Below, piece by piece: positions 34,513-44,910 of a DNA stretch of 64,000 nucleotides; positions within the stretch are counted from its first letter, which is position 1; each line of letters starts with the position of its first letter. Source of the DNA: Terfezia claveryi (Eukaryota > Ascomycota > Pezizomycetes > Pezizales > Pezizaceae); contig WHUX01000043.1 in the NCBI GenBank assembly GCA_015179025.1, forward strand, positions 1 through 64,000. The letters are read 5' to 3'. The position numbers were made by a program, and so were the translations under genes. The notes beneath the pieces are model-generated. The model made no database searches. It saw only the letters and a program-made list of their open reading frames with translations, and was not told the DNA's origin.

Positions 34513-34592
34513 GTCTGGTTGCACGATGGAAGCCCTCATTTTGGCAAAGAAAAAAAAAAAAAAATCCATGGAGGGTGTTGTGCCAAACAGAC
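34513..34592. repeat. 80-bp MITE-like element with TA flanks
   Basis: The left end GTCTGGTTGCACGATGGA and the right end TGTGCCAAACAGAC are imperfect inverted repeats. TA lies directly outside both ends (34511-34512 and 34593-34594). The centre is mostly a run of A. The end motif recurs elsewhere in the window, which supports a small TA-inserting family, but the very small size leaves room for chance. Confidence 0.4.
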
Positions 34593-35805
34593 TACAAAAA
34601 ACCCGTTTTTGCCCTAGATCAAATTTAAACTTTGACGAGCCAATATCTGGAACGATACTAACGCAGGAAACCAGACTACTAAGGCAGATCATTGACAGGA
34701 TAGGCTATCAGGCGGGCTTAAAAGCCCAGTCGTCCCCTCATGATTTTTGATATGGCTACACTAGGGAGTTGAAGATGAAAGAAGCAACTACTGGACTAAC
34801 CAAGAAGGCGTTATGCCATAATAGTGAGGGTATGGCCAGGAGATATGCTAATGAAGGAAACCAAGACACAACATGGCTTTTCACTAACATTGCTACCTGG
34901 AGCAACAATCTCAACTGGAGCTGCTCTAGGTATCAATAAGCAAGCGGTGGGAGGGGATGGGGATCGAGATTCAGAAGGTGAGGAAGTGGGAAAGTGCACG
35001 TGATTTATGAGGGGTGAGAATGTGGACCTGAGGAGGATATTTAAAACTCTCCGGTCACTTTTGATTACCAATCACCGGCTACCCGTTTTACGGCTTTTTA
35101 CCAATACAAGGTTCAAGGTTGGCCTTGCCAAAGGCTATAAACCTAAAAAGGATACGCTCTTCTGGGGCAATGTAATATCCAACACGCCAGCCGAATCTAG
35201 ATGACTCCCTTGGTGCTGAATATACGACAACAATAACTAATAGGACATGAAGAAGACGAGGGGTAATACAAGACGAAACTCTCTCATGAGGAACTTCTTA
35301 TAGATGTAGGGTTTTGTTAGCAATATAGAGAGGGTTGGTGTATGAAAAGAGAATTGGGAAGGGGATGTAGCCTGGGAACCTACATTCATCTCCAAGCCAA
35401 TTTTTGCATGCTAGTCAACCCGGAGCAGACTTTTCCGATTTCGGCTTTGGGAGGCCAATGACAGGCAGGGCTCAGGCTCCTTATTGATAGGCTTGGATAT
35501 CAAGCCAACTTAAAGACGCAACTATCTACATATGACTTCCGACAGGGCTTTATCAGAGGCCTCAAGCTATGAGGGCTACCACCTCCCAGGCAAAGGAAAT
35601 TGTGGGGCATGTACAGGAATCAATGACTGTCAAATGTACCCATGGTATCAGAGGGATTATACAGCGATATTGCCTGGGGCAGTAGTTTCAACGGGGACTG
35701 CAGCGTGACAAAAAGAAATATTGAATTTGTTCTGGGGGCCGAGAAGTCCACAACTTTCTCATAATGTGTTTTATCAGCCATCATTACCACTAGAGAATGT
35801 AGAGG

Positions 35806-35930
35806 GTGAGAAAGATAAAGATGAGGCGGGGGAGAGGGGAGAGGGGAGAGGGGGAAGGAGGGGGGAGGAAGAGGATGAAAAAGATGAAGAAGGGGGATCC
35901 GGGAGAGGAAGAAGAAACGGAGGCAAGTGA
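35806..35930 (+). repeat. Purine-only low-complexity tract
   Basis: About 120 bases almost entirely A and G on the plus strand, with (GAG/GGA/GAA)n texture. It translates to Glu/Arg/Gly runs in all frames, so open frames here mean little. Confidence 0.8.
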
Positions 35931-35972
35931 GGAGTATTTCCTTGCTGTTATTCAACCACTGGTGGACTCTGG

Positions 35973-36446
35973 TTGTGGAGAGAGTCAAGCTGTATTTTTG
36001 ACTTTCTCACGTTTAGTGAGATCTTACAGCTAGGAGCGGTTACACCGGAGTCGGAAAGGAAATATTATCCACTTTTTTGTCCCACTGATGGATGCAGGTT
36101 CTACATTGTAAGGACTCTCTGTGTTCGTATGAGACGAAAGAAACTACCTCATACCCTAAAATGTGGGATACGTGTACATAAGACATATGGGGCACTCGGC
36201 GATCTCAACTCTCAGGCTAAGGACGCTCACAGAAATACTATATTCAGCTGTAGCCAGTGCACAAAAATCTATATAAGCAATCAGTTGCGGAAGAAGCACA
36301 TGAGAGATGCTCATGCTCATTTGGCCACTGTTTGTTTGGGGGGAGGGGACATGTGGGGTATCCCGAATCCCCGAATCCAAAGAATCCAGAGAATCCAGAG
36401 GCTAGAAACCTTTGGCTTGTCAGGTGAAGGGGTACACATGCTTTAG
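35973..36446 (+). CDS. Doubtful C2H2 zinc-finger ORF
   Basis: A 157-codon frame (its first ATG at 35973 may not be the true start) with one well-formed C2H2 finger: FSCSQCTKIYISNQLRKKHM followed by RDAH, that is C-x2-C-x12-H-x4-H, near residues 92-115. A CPTDGC cysteine pair with no clear histidine partners lies upstream near residue 36. The end is a short repetitive IQR segment caused by a 9-bp DNA repeat. The frame just upstream (from 35806) is purine-tract translation and an exon join there is uncertain. It could be a fragment of a zinc-finger gene or a chance frame. No neighbour gives support. Confidence 0.3.
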   Translation: MWRESSCIFDFLTFSEILQLGAVTPESERKYYPLFCPTDGCRFYIVRTLCVRMRRKKLPHTLKCGIRVHKTYGALGDLNSQAKDAHRNTIFSCSQCTKIYISNQLRKKHMRDAHAHLATVCLGGGDMWGIPNPRIQRIQRIQRLETFGLSGEGVHML

Positions 36447-37985
36447 TGAGTGGCTTTATGCCCATATGAGGAAAATGCATCTAGAGAATATTGAACGGCG
36501 GAAAGGGAATATGCTATAATGTGCAAGAAGGCTAAGAAGATGATGAGGAAGAATGACACGGCGAATGAATGAATGAGGGAGGCGGAGAAAACGCGGGCAA
36601 AAAAAGGGTGGGATTGGGAAGCCGAAGGCAAGGTCTATGTATGATTTGAGCAATGAAGTTAATGAGGGTGAAATAGGTCCGGGTAATTAAATTGAAATGT
36701 GTAATGATATGAAGGGGAAATCGAAGTACTATAGTCTTATACGGCTGTATGAGTGTGTCTTTTTTTTTTTTTTTTAAATAATTTTGCTAACGGGGATAAA
36801 GAAAGGAGGAGTTGAAGAGGGGAGAAACAGTGTAGAAGGTTGTTTGCAGGGGGAAAGGGGGTGAAGTAAAGGGTAACGCAAGGATAGCAAGGAAAGAGTA
36901 GGTTCATGAATCGGTAGTGATATAGTATGGTAAAAAGATGTAGTTTGTTAGGTTTGATAGTATTTTAATGTATATACATAGACTGTATTAGTACACGGGT
37001 TACTGCCGTGAAGGAACAACACCTAGTGGGGAGGAGCTTGGGGAATAATGAATCACCCTTAAAATGAGCAAGATCGTATAATCAACTCTTCCCGCTAAGC
37101 TTCCTCCTCTGGAGCTGATTTGCAAGAAAGGAAAAGAGCTACCACTATACCTATCGACACAACGAATCTTACATCCACGTCAGATTTTATTTTATCTACG
37201 ACAATCATAAATACAATATAATCTAAACTCCCATCAATATTACGCTGTGCTTAGTATACACATCTTTATATGGGAAAATTGAGTTCACGTTGTATTTGAA
37301 CACTTTTTGAGAATAACGTTACGGTAGCGCACTTTATTATTTTTTGGAAGTCTGAGAAAGTACTTTTGCAAACAACATAGGCAAAAGAAAAGAACATTGA
37401 ATGAACACAGTGTTTTGCATTCGTTTTTGAGGGGGTTGCAATAAGAAAGCGAGGGAGGTGGTTGAAGTGGTTGAAGCAATAGGTAGCGGGAGATTTTCTC
37501 TAGCCAATGTGAAAGGAAACCAGTGTAAGGTCTGAAAGAATATCGGAACGGCACTGAATATCAGTCAAGTAGGAGAGCTGGGATTTTATTCGGGAATTTT
37601 CCTTTATCTCTTGTTCAGTTTGAATGGGCTATCAGAGGTAACTGGACATGTATACTTACATTCCGCACACTACTATCTCCTAGTCTCAATAATCAGCAGC
37701 ATTTGAAACCCCACAGATTACTCACAGCAAAACACCTGGAATAAATAAGTTGTCTATTTTTTTATCTAGGTATCTTTGCAATAGCTAGAGTTCCATCCAT
37801 TCTATATTCCTTCATTAGCAAGAAATTCAGAAGTTGTGATGAACTTGTATTCACAATTAAGATCTTGATTCAGGTAACTAAGGCCACCATGTATCTCTAC
37901 GCAGGTACAATGTAGGAAGGGGGGGTGCGCATCAGGCGGATCACACCAAAAGTCATACATCTTACTGCTTTTGGATATAGAAAGT
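36447..37985. other. Intergenic, no gene recognised
   Basis: AT-rich, with a T run at about 36760-36777. Short frames lack motifs. It borders the left end of the MULE. Confidence 0.55.
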
Positions 37986-40321
37986 GGGCTCGTCATAACG
38001 AGTTATTATTCCTATCTACAATTCCCATGGTCTATGTCTACTCGCAAGATCTGTATTCGGCACTCTTTCCAAAACATTCAATATTTCTTCCACATGACCC
38101 ACCCATTCTTCTAAGCGTGCAATCTGGGTGGTTTCCTCCACGCCCATCTGATTCATTGTCTCTTGTACAGCATAAATTTTTTGCTGTAATCGCTCCATAC
38201 GTTCTCGCAACCGAAGTGCAAGGGAATTCGCTCTGTTAGCCTTCACAGAGGCTCCAAGGCCCACCCAACCTGTACCAATTGCCTCATATGCCTCCATACC
38301 ACACTCTGCAAACATCATCACATATCCCTCCCACCGGGCAGTAGTTAGCACTTTGACCTCGGTATCAAGGTGGAAAATGTGTCGGCATGGCAGTAGGTAT
38401 TGCCTGTAGAACTTGCAACGGCACTGCAAATTCTCATCAAAACCAAGAGGCACCTCCTTCCCCTTTGCAATGCGCTCCGTAACAGCATCAAGTTCACCAG
38501 AGAGCAGTTTCTGGATAGGGACTGGCAGCTGACCGATTTCTGGGTACTCTTTAGTACAAATAGGAAGCTTTCTGTTTCGGAAATGACTTCTTGCTAGTGT
38601 TGCATGGTTGTCAATATCATTCACGGCATCCATGATGTTCAAAATCATGCCATAAACTCCATGCGATGCCACTTGCCCTTTAGACAGCCCTGCACCGGAC
38701 TTCAGCTTGCGATTCCAGGTTTCACAAGCATTTGTAGTGGTGACTTGGAGAAGGAAAGGGCTATGTTGCCGAGCGTACATTGCCCACTTGGACGCAGTCT
38801 GAAGCCAATGAGTACGAATGTAATTTGCGGTTCCTTGATCAGCTGCGGCTGCAATTGCCTGCTCACACAGCTCGAAATTCTGAATTTCAGTGGAGCAGTA
38901 CATAGCATGGGTCAGAAGTCGGTATACAGGCTTGTGGGCTGTAGAGCCAAATCGTCGGAGGAGTGTTTGGTTCGAGTATACTGAGCAAAAGAGATGAACA
39001 ACCTCCTGCTCACCAGAATTGAGATTGGGAAATGCAAGGCATATAGCACGCTGTTCAGTTGGAGAATCCCCAGTCATGATATATCGTGGTTGCCATTTAC
39101 CTGAATATATAGTTCATATTAGCTCAATTTGGACATTGAGAGAAAGCTTGATAAAGGACATTAGGGTGGGGTGGGAAGCTTTATATTTAACTGGAATTCA
39201 GGCATACCGCTGCACCACTGTTTTATATGCCTTAATCCTTCGACAATGGTCTCTTCACTTCCTCGCTCGACAACCAAGTGCGCAGTCGGGATCCACACAT
39301 TATGCTCATCACGAACAAGAAAAGAAAACATGTGATGGCTCCACCGATTCAGCTTCTGTGTAGCATCAAACTGAGTAAACCACCCGCGTCTTTGAAGTGT
39401 AAGTAGCCTTGTAGGATTGGCAAAAACTAGACCCCATCGTTGCTCTTTGTTACTATCAACGACTTGTAGCTCTTCAAATAGCCACCCTCTCTCAGTCAAC
39501 AGGCTTCGCGCCTGATGGATATCTTGTTCAAATAATGGCCCATGAGATAGAGATCGCCTATCTGTAGTTTTTGTACCGCGTTTTAGGTTCCCAATATCAT
39601 GCCTAAAGTAGTACTTGGATTAATGCCTGCATGCTTGCGGAGAGAGGGTGAAGGAGGTTATATTTGTTTGCTTGCAGAGAAGAGGGGTACGGTTCCGGAG
39701 GCTACATACATTGTTAACGAGGACCCACCAATAGCTTCTAGATTCTCTGAACCACGTAATGAATGGAATATCTGCGAAGCAGAAGAGTGTTTTACTACTT
39801 CAGCAGTAATATAATTGACTAATATGCTTGGTTTCTTAATCCGAAAGCTCTCCTCAATATCGTGTGTGTGTGTATGCGCATCAAGTCGCTCAACAATAAC
39901 TGCCGTACCATCCACCAAACGCGAGACCTTTATTCGAACGTGACAAAGGTGCGGGTCTCGAATACTGCTATTCCGACGTTTAATGACCTTTCCATCAGTG
40001 GCATCTCGAGCTGTGCCTGACTTCTTGCTTTTGCGAAGCCTGCACTCATATTTCTGAACACGTACGGTACCGTAAGCTTGCAGCAACTCTGACTGAAGCT
40101 TTGTGTAAACAGAATCAACATACGGCCAGACTTCGCCAAATATTTCAGGGGACATCGTAACCGGTTCAGTGAGGTTAAACAACATGGCGCGGTGACGCAG
40201 AGCATCAGCAATTGGCATCATGGCTTTAGGCAATTTGATATGCTATTCGTGGTGATACGGGGTATTGTTGGTATGTACAGTAAACTCAATCAGCAGAATA
40301 ATAACTCGTCATGACGAGCCC
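37986..40321 (-). mobile_element. MULE (Mutator-like) DNA transposon with intact transposase
   Basis: The left end GGGCTCGTCATAACGAG (37986) and the right end CTCGTCATGACGAGCCC (ending 40321) are inverted repeats. The match extends over 26 bp with one mismatch (37986-38011 and 40296-40321). The repeat is itself partly palindromic (CTCGTCATGACGAG). They bracket exactly one gene, a MULE transposase with no stop codon. I see no convincing 8-11-bp target duplication outside the repeats, so the true ends may be a few bases further out: the next bases, AAAGTGGG versus AAAGGGGG, also nearly match. Because the repeats and the open frame are both preserved, this may be a recent and potentially active insertion. 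Confidence 0.82.
38016..40221 (-). CDS. MULE transposase, three exons, open frame
   Basis: Exons 40221-39710, 39602-39208 and 39100-38016 join in phase to 663 residues. Intron donors are GTATGT and GTATGC and the acceptors TTTAG and TTCAG. The N-terminal DNA-binding region has a C-C-H-H pattern of the WRKY/GCM kind (YECRLRK, then HLCHVRIKV and AHTHTHD). The DDE core shows the first Asp in FDATQKLNRW (about residue 248), matching the DAT-x-K-x-N-R motif of MULE transposases. The second Asp is in RYIMTGDSPTEQRA (about 313), restored exactly by the second splice. A SWIM-type zinc finger, C-R-C ... C-R-H (about 528-545), precedes a helical, glutamate-rich C-terminus. The enzyme would cut and paste elements bearing the flanking terminal repeats, in the nucleus. 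The ATG at 40221 is chosen because the frame upstream begins with TTG only. Confidence 0.85.
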
Positions 40322-40682
40322 CCTTTTTGCAATACTTACCCCAACCGGACTAGTACCATACCATATCGCCCTTTCCATTATGAGATGGTGGGGCTTTAGC
40401 GTGATCCGTGTACATGCGACCATTCTCAATTTGGTAACTATCATTGCGGAGGTGGTGATACCCGCAATTCTGTGAATTTACTCACTCCCAGTGAATAGTC
40501 CGCTTCTTTGACATGTACGCATAAGTATGTAGTGTTAACATAGAGTTGCTCTCCAATCCAGAATCATAAAATATATCCCCCGATAAATGTTGCATTTGAC
40601 CATACATATACCCGTATGCCCACTCCTACATTGAGTACTAAAATAGCGTAGAAGCATCTATGATCATTCGATCCTCCACTTA
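40322..40682. other. Spacer between MULE and GFA gene
   Basis: 360 bp, no frame or repeat of note. Probably the 3' flank of the minus-strand GFA gene. Confidence 0.5.
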
Positions 40683-41288
40683 CTACTGAACCATTTCACT
40701 CTCCACACCGCCCCGGAATTTGCCCCCCTTCACCACCTCTGATCCCACAAGCAATTTCTGAAACCACCCTGCACCAGAATCCCAATGGAAATGCAACTCC
40801 GGTGGCCCCACCTGCTCCACAAGAAGCTTCTGACTTTCTTCTGACAATGTTGCAATTGGGATATACAAAGTTGCTTTCTCCTCATCGCTTGCAGAGCTCC
40901 AATAGCTCATCGGTGTCCCACAGTATCCACAGAAACGGCGCTGAACGACGCCGGGGGTCGAGTGGTGGATTTTAAGGATAGATTCAGGTGTTTCGGTGGC
41001 GGATGTGGGGTGTGTACTGTAGGTAGTCCAGGTGAGGGGAAGGCGGACTTCAGGAATCAGAGGGGAGGCGTTCTGGCGGCCTGGGGGACAGTTAGTATAC
41101 GTTTCTATGACTCTACGGGTAGGGAGAATTAGGAGCATACGGCACTGCGAGCAGTTACAATAAAAGAGATGTGGTGGAGGACCATGGGCTGGGTCAGGCT
41201 CTTCGGTAAGTGGTTTGGGTGTAATGGTGAATTTGTTTCTGCCACAGGAGCAGTAGCCGGAGAGGGTACTGGTAAGGGGTGAGGTCAT
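40683..41288 (-). CDS. GFA/CENP-V-domain protein (glutathione-dependent formaldehyde-activating family)
   Basis: Exons 41288-41141 and 41080-40683 give 181 residues. The intron (60 bp, GTATGC donor, CTAAC branch, CCCCCAG acceptor) is in frame and free of stops, so it could be missed. Removing it yields CNCSQC followed by RRQNAS, as in family members, whereas retaining it inserts 20 foreign residues. The fold is marked by zinc ligands: CSCG near residue 13, CNCSQC near 45 and FCGYCGTPM near 98, then YWSSASDEE and a C-terminal P-x-x-H-x-x-W-like stretch (PPELHFHWDSGAGWF). The family binds zinc, and some bacterial members join formaldehyde to glutathione, but most fungal members have unknown substrates. 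The neighbours give no clue. Confidence 0.85.
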   Translation of the reverse strand: MTSPLTSTLSGYCSCGRNKFTITPKPLTEEPDPAHGPPPHLFYCNCSQCRMLLILPTRRVIETYTNCPPGRQNASPLIPEVRLPLTWTTYSTHPTSATETPESILKIHHSTPGVVQRRFCGYCGTPMSYWSSASDEEKATLYIPIATLSEESQKLLVEQVGPPELHFHWDSGAGWFQKLLVGSEVVKGGKFRGGVESEMVQ

Positions 41289-42908
41289 TTTGGGCTTGTA
41301 GCGACGGCGATTGCGAGTGCTTGATGGAGGTATAGTTGATCCCGGGAGAGGTGAAGGTTGATGAGAGGAGAAACTTTAGAGCACATATTGTTTCCTTTAT
41401 AATTTTCTGGTAATCCTTGTTCATGACTCTGCGCTGGAGTTCTTGTGTCTCAGGCGAAACTCTCCACGTTCCCCTCCACGGGTGTATAACCAATATTATC
41501 GTCAGGCCTTCCTGCTCGCGATGAGGCTGTTTGGAAATTGATGTCAAACCTAGTAGTTGACAGCTCCGTAAGCACGACTTTTTTGATGTCTGCCGTTGGG
41601 TCGGGTAGCATACCCAGTAGTCTGATTTTCGACCGGTGACACAAAAATATCCGGTCCTTGCTCGTACGGCACAAAAGTCAGTCCGACCGATCATATGGTG
41701 CCAAGCTAGAAATAAGAAATGTGTTTGGTGACTCACAGTGCTCTGGATGGAGAGTGTTTGTGTGTTATTGAACAAGTTTCACCATGGGTTTTTGCGTTGT
41801 CTTGGTATTGGGATTTTTTTTTGCTGGGACTGGTACGTGGATAGCGATCCGGCCTTTTATTCCGGTCCACCTAACCCCGTCCCCCATTGTCAATTCAATG
41901 TCCACCAGCCTAACTCGGTAGCGAGTTTTTTCTTGGATATGTACAGGTATTGGCTGCTGTGCTAACCTAGCTAGGCATCACCTTGTTTCAACGTCCAACG
42001 TCAAGCTCGAGCAAGTCGAGGGCCACCCCCCTCCAAGGATAACGAATTCCACTCAACCACGAAGACATGTTCCCGGGGCCCCTAAAAAAAGTATAGCACC
42101 TATCAACACTACGCTTGTACCCACATGTGCCGTGTTGGTATATTTGCATCGAAGCCTGGCCTAGTGTTCTGTGAATCAGCTTCCTTTTTTTTCTTTGATA
42201 GTTGCACAAAGGATGATCTAAAAGTGTAGGTGACATTATTGGTAATTATGTAGGCAAACAGTATTGGGACTTGCTTCCACGAAACGTCTCTGAGCTGCAC
42301 CTGCCCCATATGATATTTCATCTTGCTGATGATTTTAGAAACACAAGACAACATGCCTGCCTAAGGCTCTGGTATATATATTACTCTCTATTTTCGATTA
42401 ACCCCATTCTTGTACAAATAATTGTTGCTAATATCGGCGGTTCGTGCCTCATGCAAGGTCATATCTCTATTGAGTCCTTGCTTGTGCAGTAGAATGGGAT
42501 CTGCTTGGATTCAGGCTGGACAGCTTCCCTTCTCAATCATCGAATGCATTGCTTTTTCCAGGTTCCGCAGCCAGCTGTTTCCGCTCTGCACTCTCTTTCA
42601 TGCCACTCGCTGGGAGGGACCCAAACGCTTTTCCATGGCTCTCTGATCTGAGTTGGATACACCTCAGGTAGCAAATGGCCTTGCTTTCCTCAGTTTCTCC
42701 ACCATTTGCCTCAAGCTACAGTAGCTCCTTGGTACATACTACTTAGTAGTAGGTACTCTATCATCTGTTAACCTAAGTATCTATTTAGTCTCTGGTTCTC
42801 CTGCTCACATTTTGTCAGGATATACTTACTCCTTCAACCTGCTGGATATAGCTAAGGTCCTCCATTGAATTCCAGCCTCGCCCATTTTTTTAATTTTTAA
42901 AATACTTG
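41289..42908. other. Intergenic, no gene recognised
   Basis: 5' flank of the GFA gene up to about 41780, where long minus-strand frames without motifs overlap it. The rest is non-coding to my reading. It ends in an AT-rich tract at 42885-42905, the A-rich tail side of the LINE 3' end. Confidence 0.45.
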
Positions 42909-43135
42909 TTACTCTTATTCGGTCCCAGTAAGGGGACCATGAAGAGCCACCCGGAAGCCCGGGTGGATTCAGGACAAGGTAAGTTAATCTGCCAGGTCCG
43001 GCGCGCAGAAAGCAATGAAGATAGATACATGTGTAAAGGGAAATTATAGGGCAGAGGGCCTCCGTACTGCCATCTCTAAACGCCTACTACGTCTTGGCAC
43101 CGCCCACATACGATAATTGCTGCCGTGTCGGGATC
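42909..43135 (-). mobile_element. LINE 3'-end fragment, copy A
   Basis: The minus strand carries only the 3' terminus of the same LINE found at 48273 and 55238. The shared block includes GGTGGATTCAGGACAAGG and AAGTTAATCTGCCAG (plus-strand sense) and ends at TTACTCTTATTCGG. On the minus strand the end is followed by an A-rich stretch. Severe 5' truncation is usual for LINEs. The upstream limit is approximate. Confidence 0.7.
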
Positions 43136-44787
43136 TTATCGAGAGTAAGGGGTCTCTAACCAGACTACGTGGATCTGGACTCTGTTTGTATGGCGCATTC
43201 TGATGATCTGATCTGGTTGCGAGTTCTGGTAGCCTGGTTGGGATAATCAGAAATTTCTAAGGCTGGTTTGTGTCTGAGTAAGTAGACCCGTGCAACAAGA
43301 CAAAGTAGGCCCCATGGAATCTCAACGAAGCTTAAATACACCTAGTATTGCTACTGTTAGAATTCTCGGGGGTCAGTTAACCTTTCCACTCTGGCTGGAC
43401 ACTTTAAAATACGTTTGAGCGTGAAGTCGATAAACTCCCAAGGATATCCACTTCCAGGCTACCTATTGGAGAGGCAACTTCAGGCCCGTTGGAAAGCATA
43501 GGAAAAAGGGTCTCGGTACTGGAGCGGTTCACGGGATGGGGGCCACGTGAGGCTTTTCATGGCCGAAGTGCTAATAAGCCAGCAGCTACTTAGTACCAAA
43601 TTCGAAGCACAGAAACGCCCAGGCACTCTAAGGATTACTGGTGATCCAATAGCTATGGCCGGGTAATGCGGGGGGACAACGGTACTACAAGAGGCCGATG
43701 CCAATCAGGCTCATATGTAGGTTCAATGTGGTGAAGATTACCACCTTTGATTCCCATTATTTATTGAGCAGGCCTGTACTTTGAGATTCTCTGATTCAGC
43801 TCACGAGTACAATAATCACAAGTACAATAATATTTCTCAATACTTGAGACAGATGTGCATCACATCCTTATCCAAATTACATACAATTTAATTTTATCTC
43901 GGAGGTAGTTCACATGTGAGGAAATAAATATCTCTCTTTTATTCCCAACGACTGAACTTTCAATGGGAGCAGAGCCTTCATAATTTATCTCTTAATTCAC
44001 CCAATTGATTGCAAGACTATTTAATTTTAATTGTAGCCCACCCTGGTCGAGAGAGAGGAATCCAAACACGAGAGTGCATGTATCGAGGGTGGGTGTATGT
44101 ACTTTAGTTACAATACTGCATTCCGCCTCCTATTTCCGTCTCAGACCTGTACATGCAGCTTGTACCTCGTTGCTACGAGACTATCTGGACCGTGATTCTG
44201 AGCCGGTAGACGGAATTTGCATAATAAGTAAGTACTTAGCCACACCAACATCAACTGTAAACCTTAACTTCCTCTAGTCAGGCTTGCTAACTTCCACCAG
44301 GATCTTCCCATTAACCTATGTTCTCAGTGTTATTCAAGACCACTGGTGATTTCCCCTGGTGCCCCAGGCTGTTACCAAGGATATATTGTAGATATGGAAG
44401 AATGCCGAGAGATTCACCGGTAGCGGCAACCCAATCATCATCGTGTATTGCTAGATAATGATCGAGGCCCATACGAACCTGTTATGAACCTGTTATGAAC
44501 CAAATGGTTTGTGGGAGACTGCTATTTTATGTCAAAGACCTTCACTTTGCCCAAGACCAACCATCTCCAGTCGTGCATTGACTAGAAAAGCACAAACCTG
44601 CCCATCTTCGGTCAGGCTGGACACTTTGAACGCCTTCTTTGGAATCTCTGCTAACAATTTCATTAAGGCTGAGATCTGAGGGAAGTGCGAGCGAGCTGTC
44701 CACAGTGTTAGGGGCTACAGGCCAGTTGTGGAGTACTGACTTAGGATTCGAAGTGCATCTTCTGGGACACCGCTTCGGCAAAGCACC
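43136..44787. other. Non-coding stretch with GTCTGGTTG-like motifs
   Basis: Motif matches near 43159 (inverse) and 43203. Otherwise short random frames and no gene supported. Confidence 0.45.
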
Positions 44788-44910
44788 ATGTCCAGCTCGA
44801 GGAAAACATCTCCCAAGCAAAGCATCATGTCCACCAGCTTGAGGAGAACCTCTCCCCAGCAAAGCAATGTGTCTACCAGTTTCAAGAAATCTGCTCTCCA
44901 GCAAGGCACA
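44788..44910 (+). repeat. Three tandem copies of a 39-42-bp coding repeat
   Basis: The units start at 44788, 44827 and 44869 and encode M/V-S-[ST]-S-x-[RK]-[RK]-[TS]-[SA]-[PL]-x-Q-[SG]. They differ by several substitutions while keeping frame with one another. Confidence 0.65.

Larger units (their letters stand above)
32746..35972. other. Gene-poor region after the methyltransferase
   Basis: Contains T-rich tracts (33100-33250), an 80-bp inverted-repeat element (34513-34592), other GTCTGGTTG-like motifs (near 33606 and 34675) and a purine-only low-complexity tract at 35806-35930. No supported gene. Confidence 0.5.
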
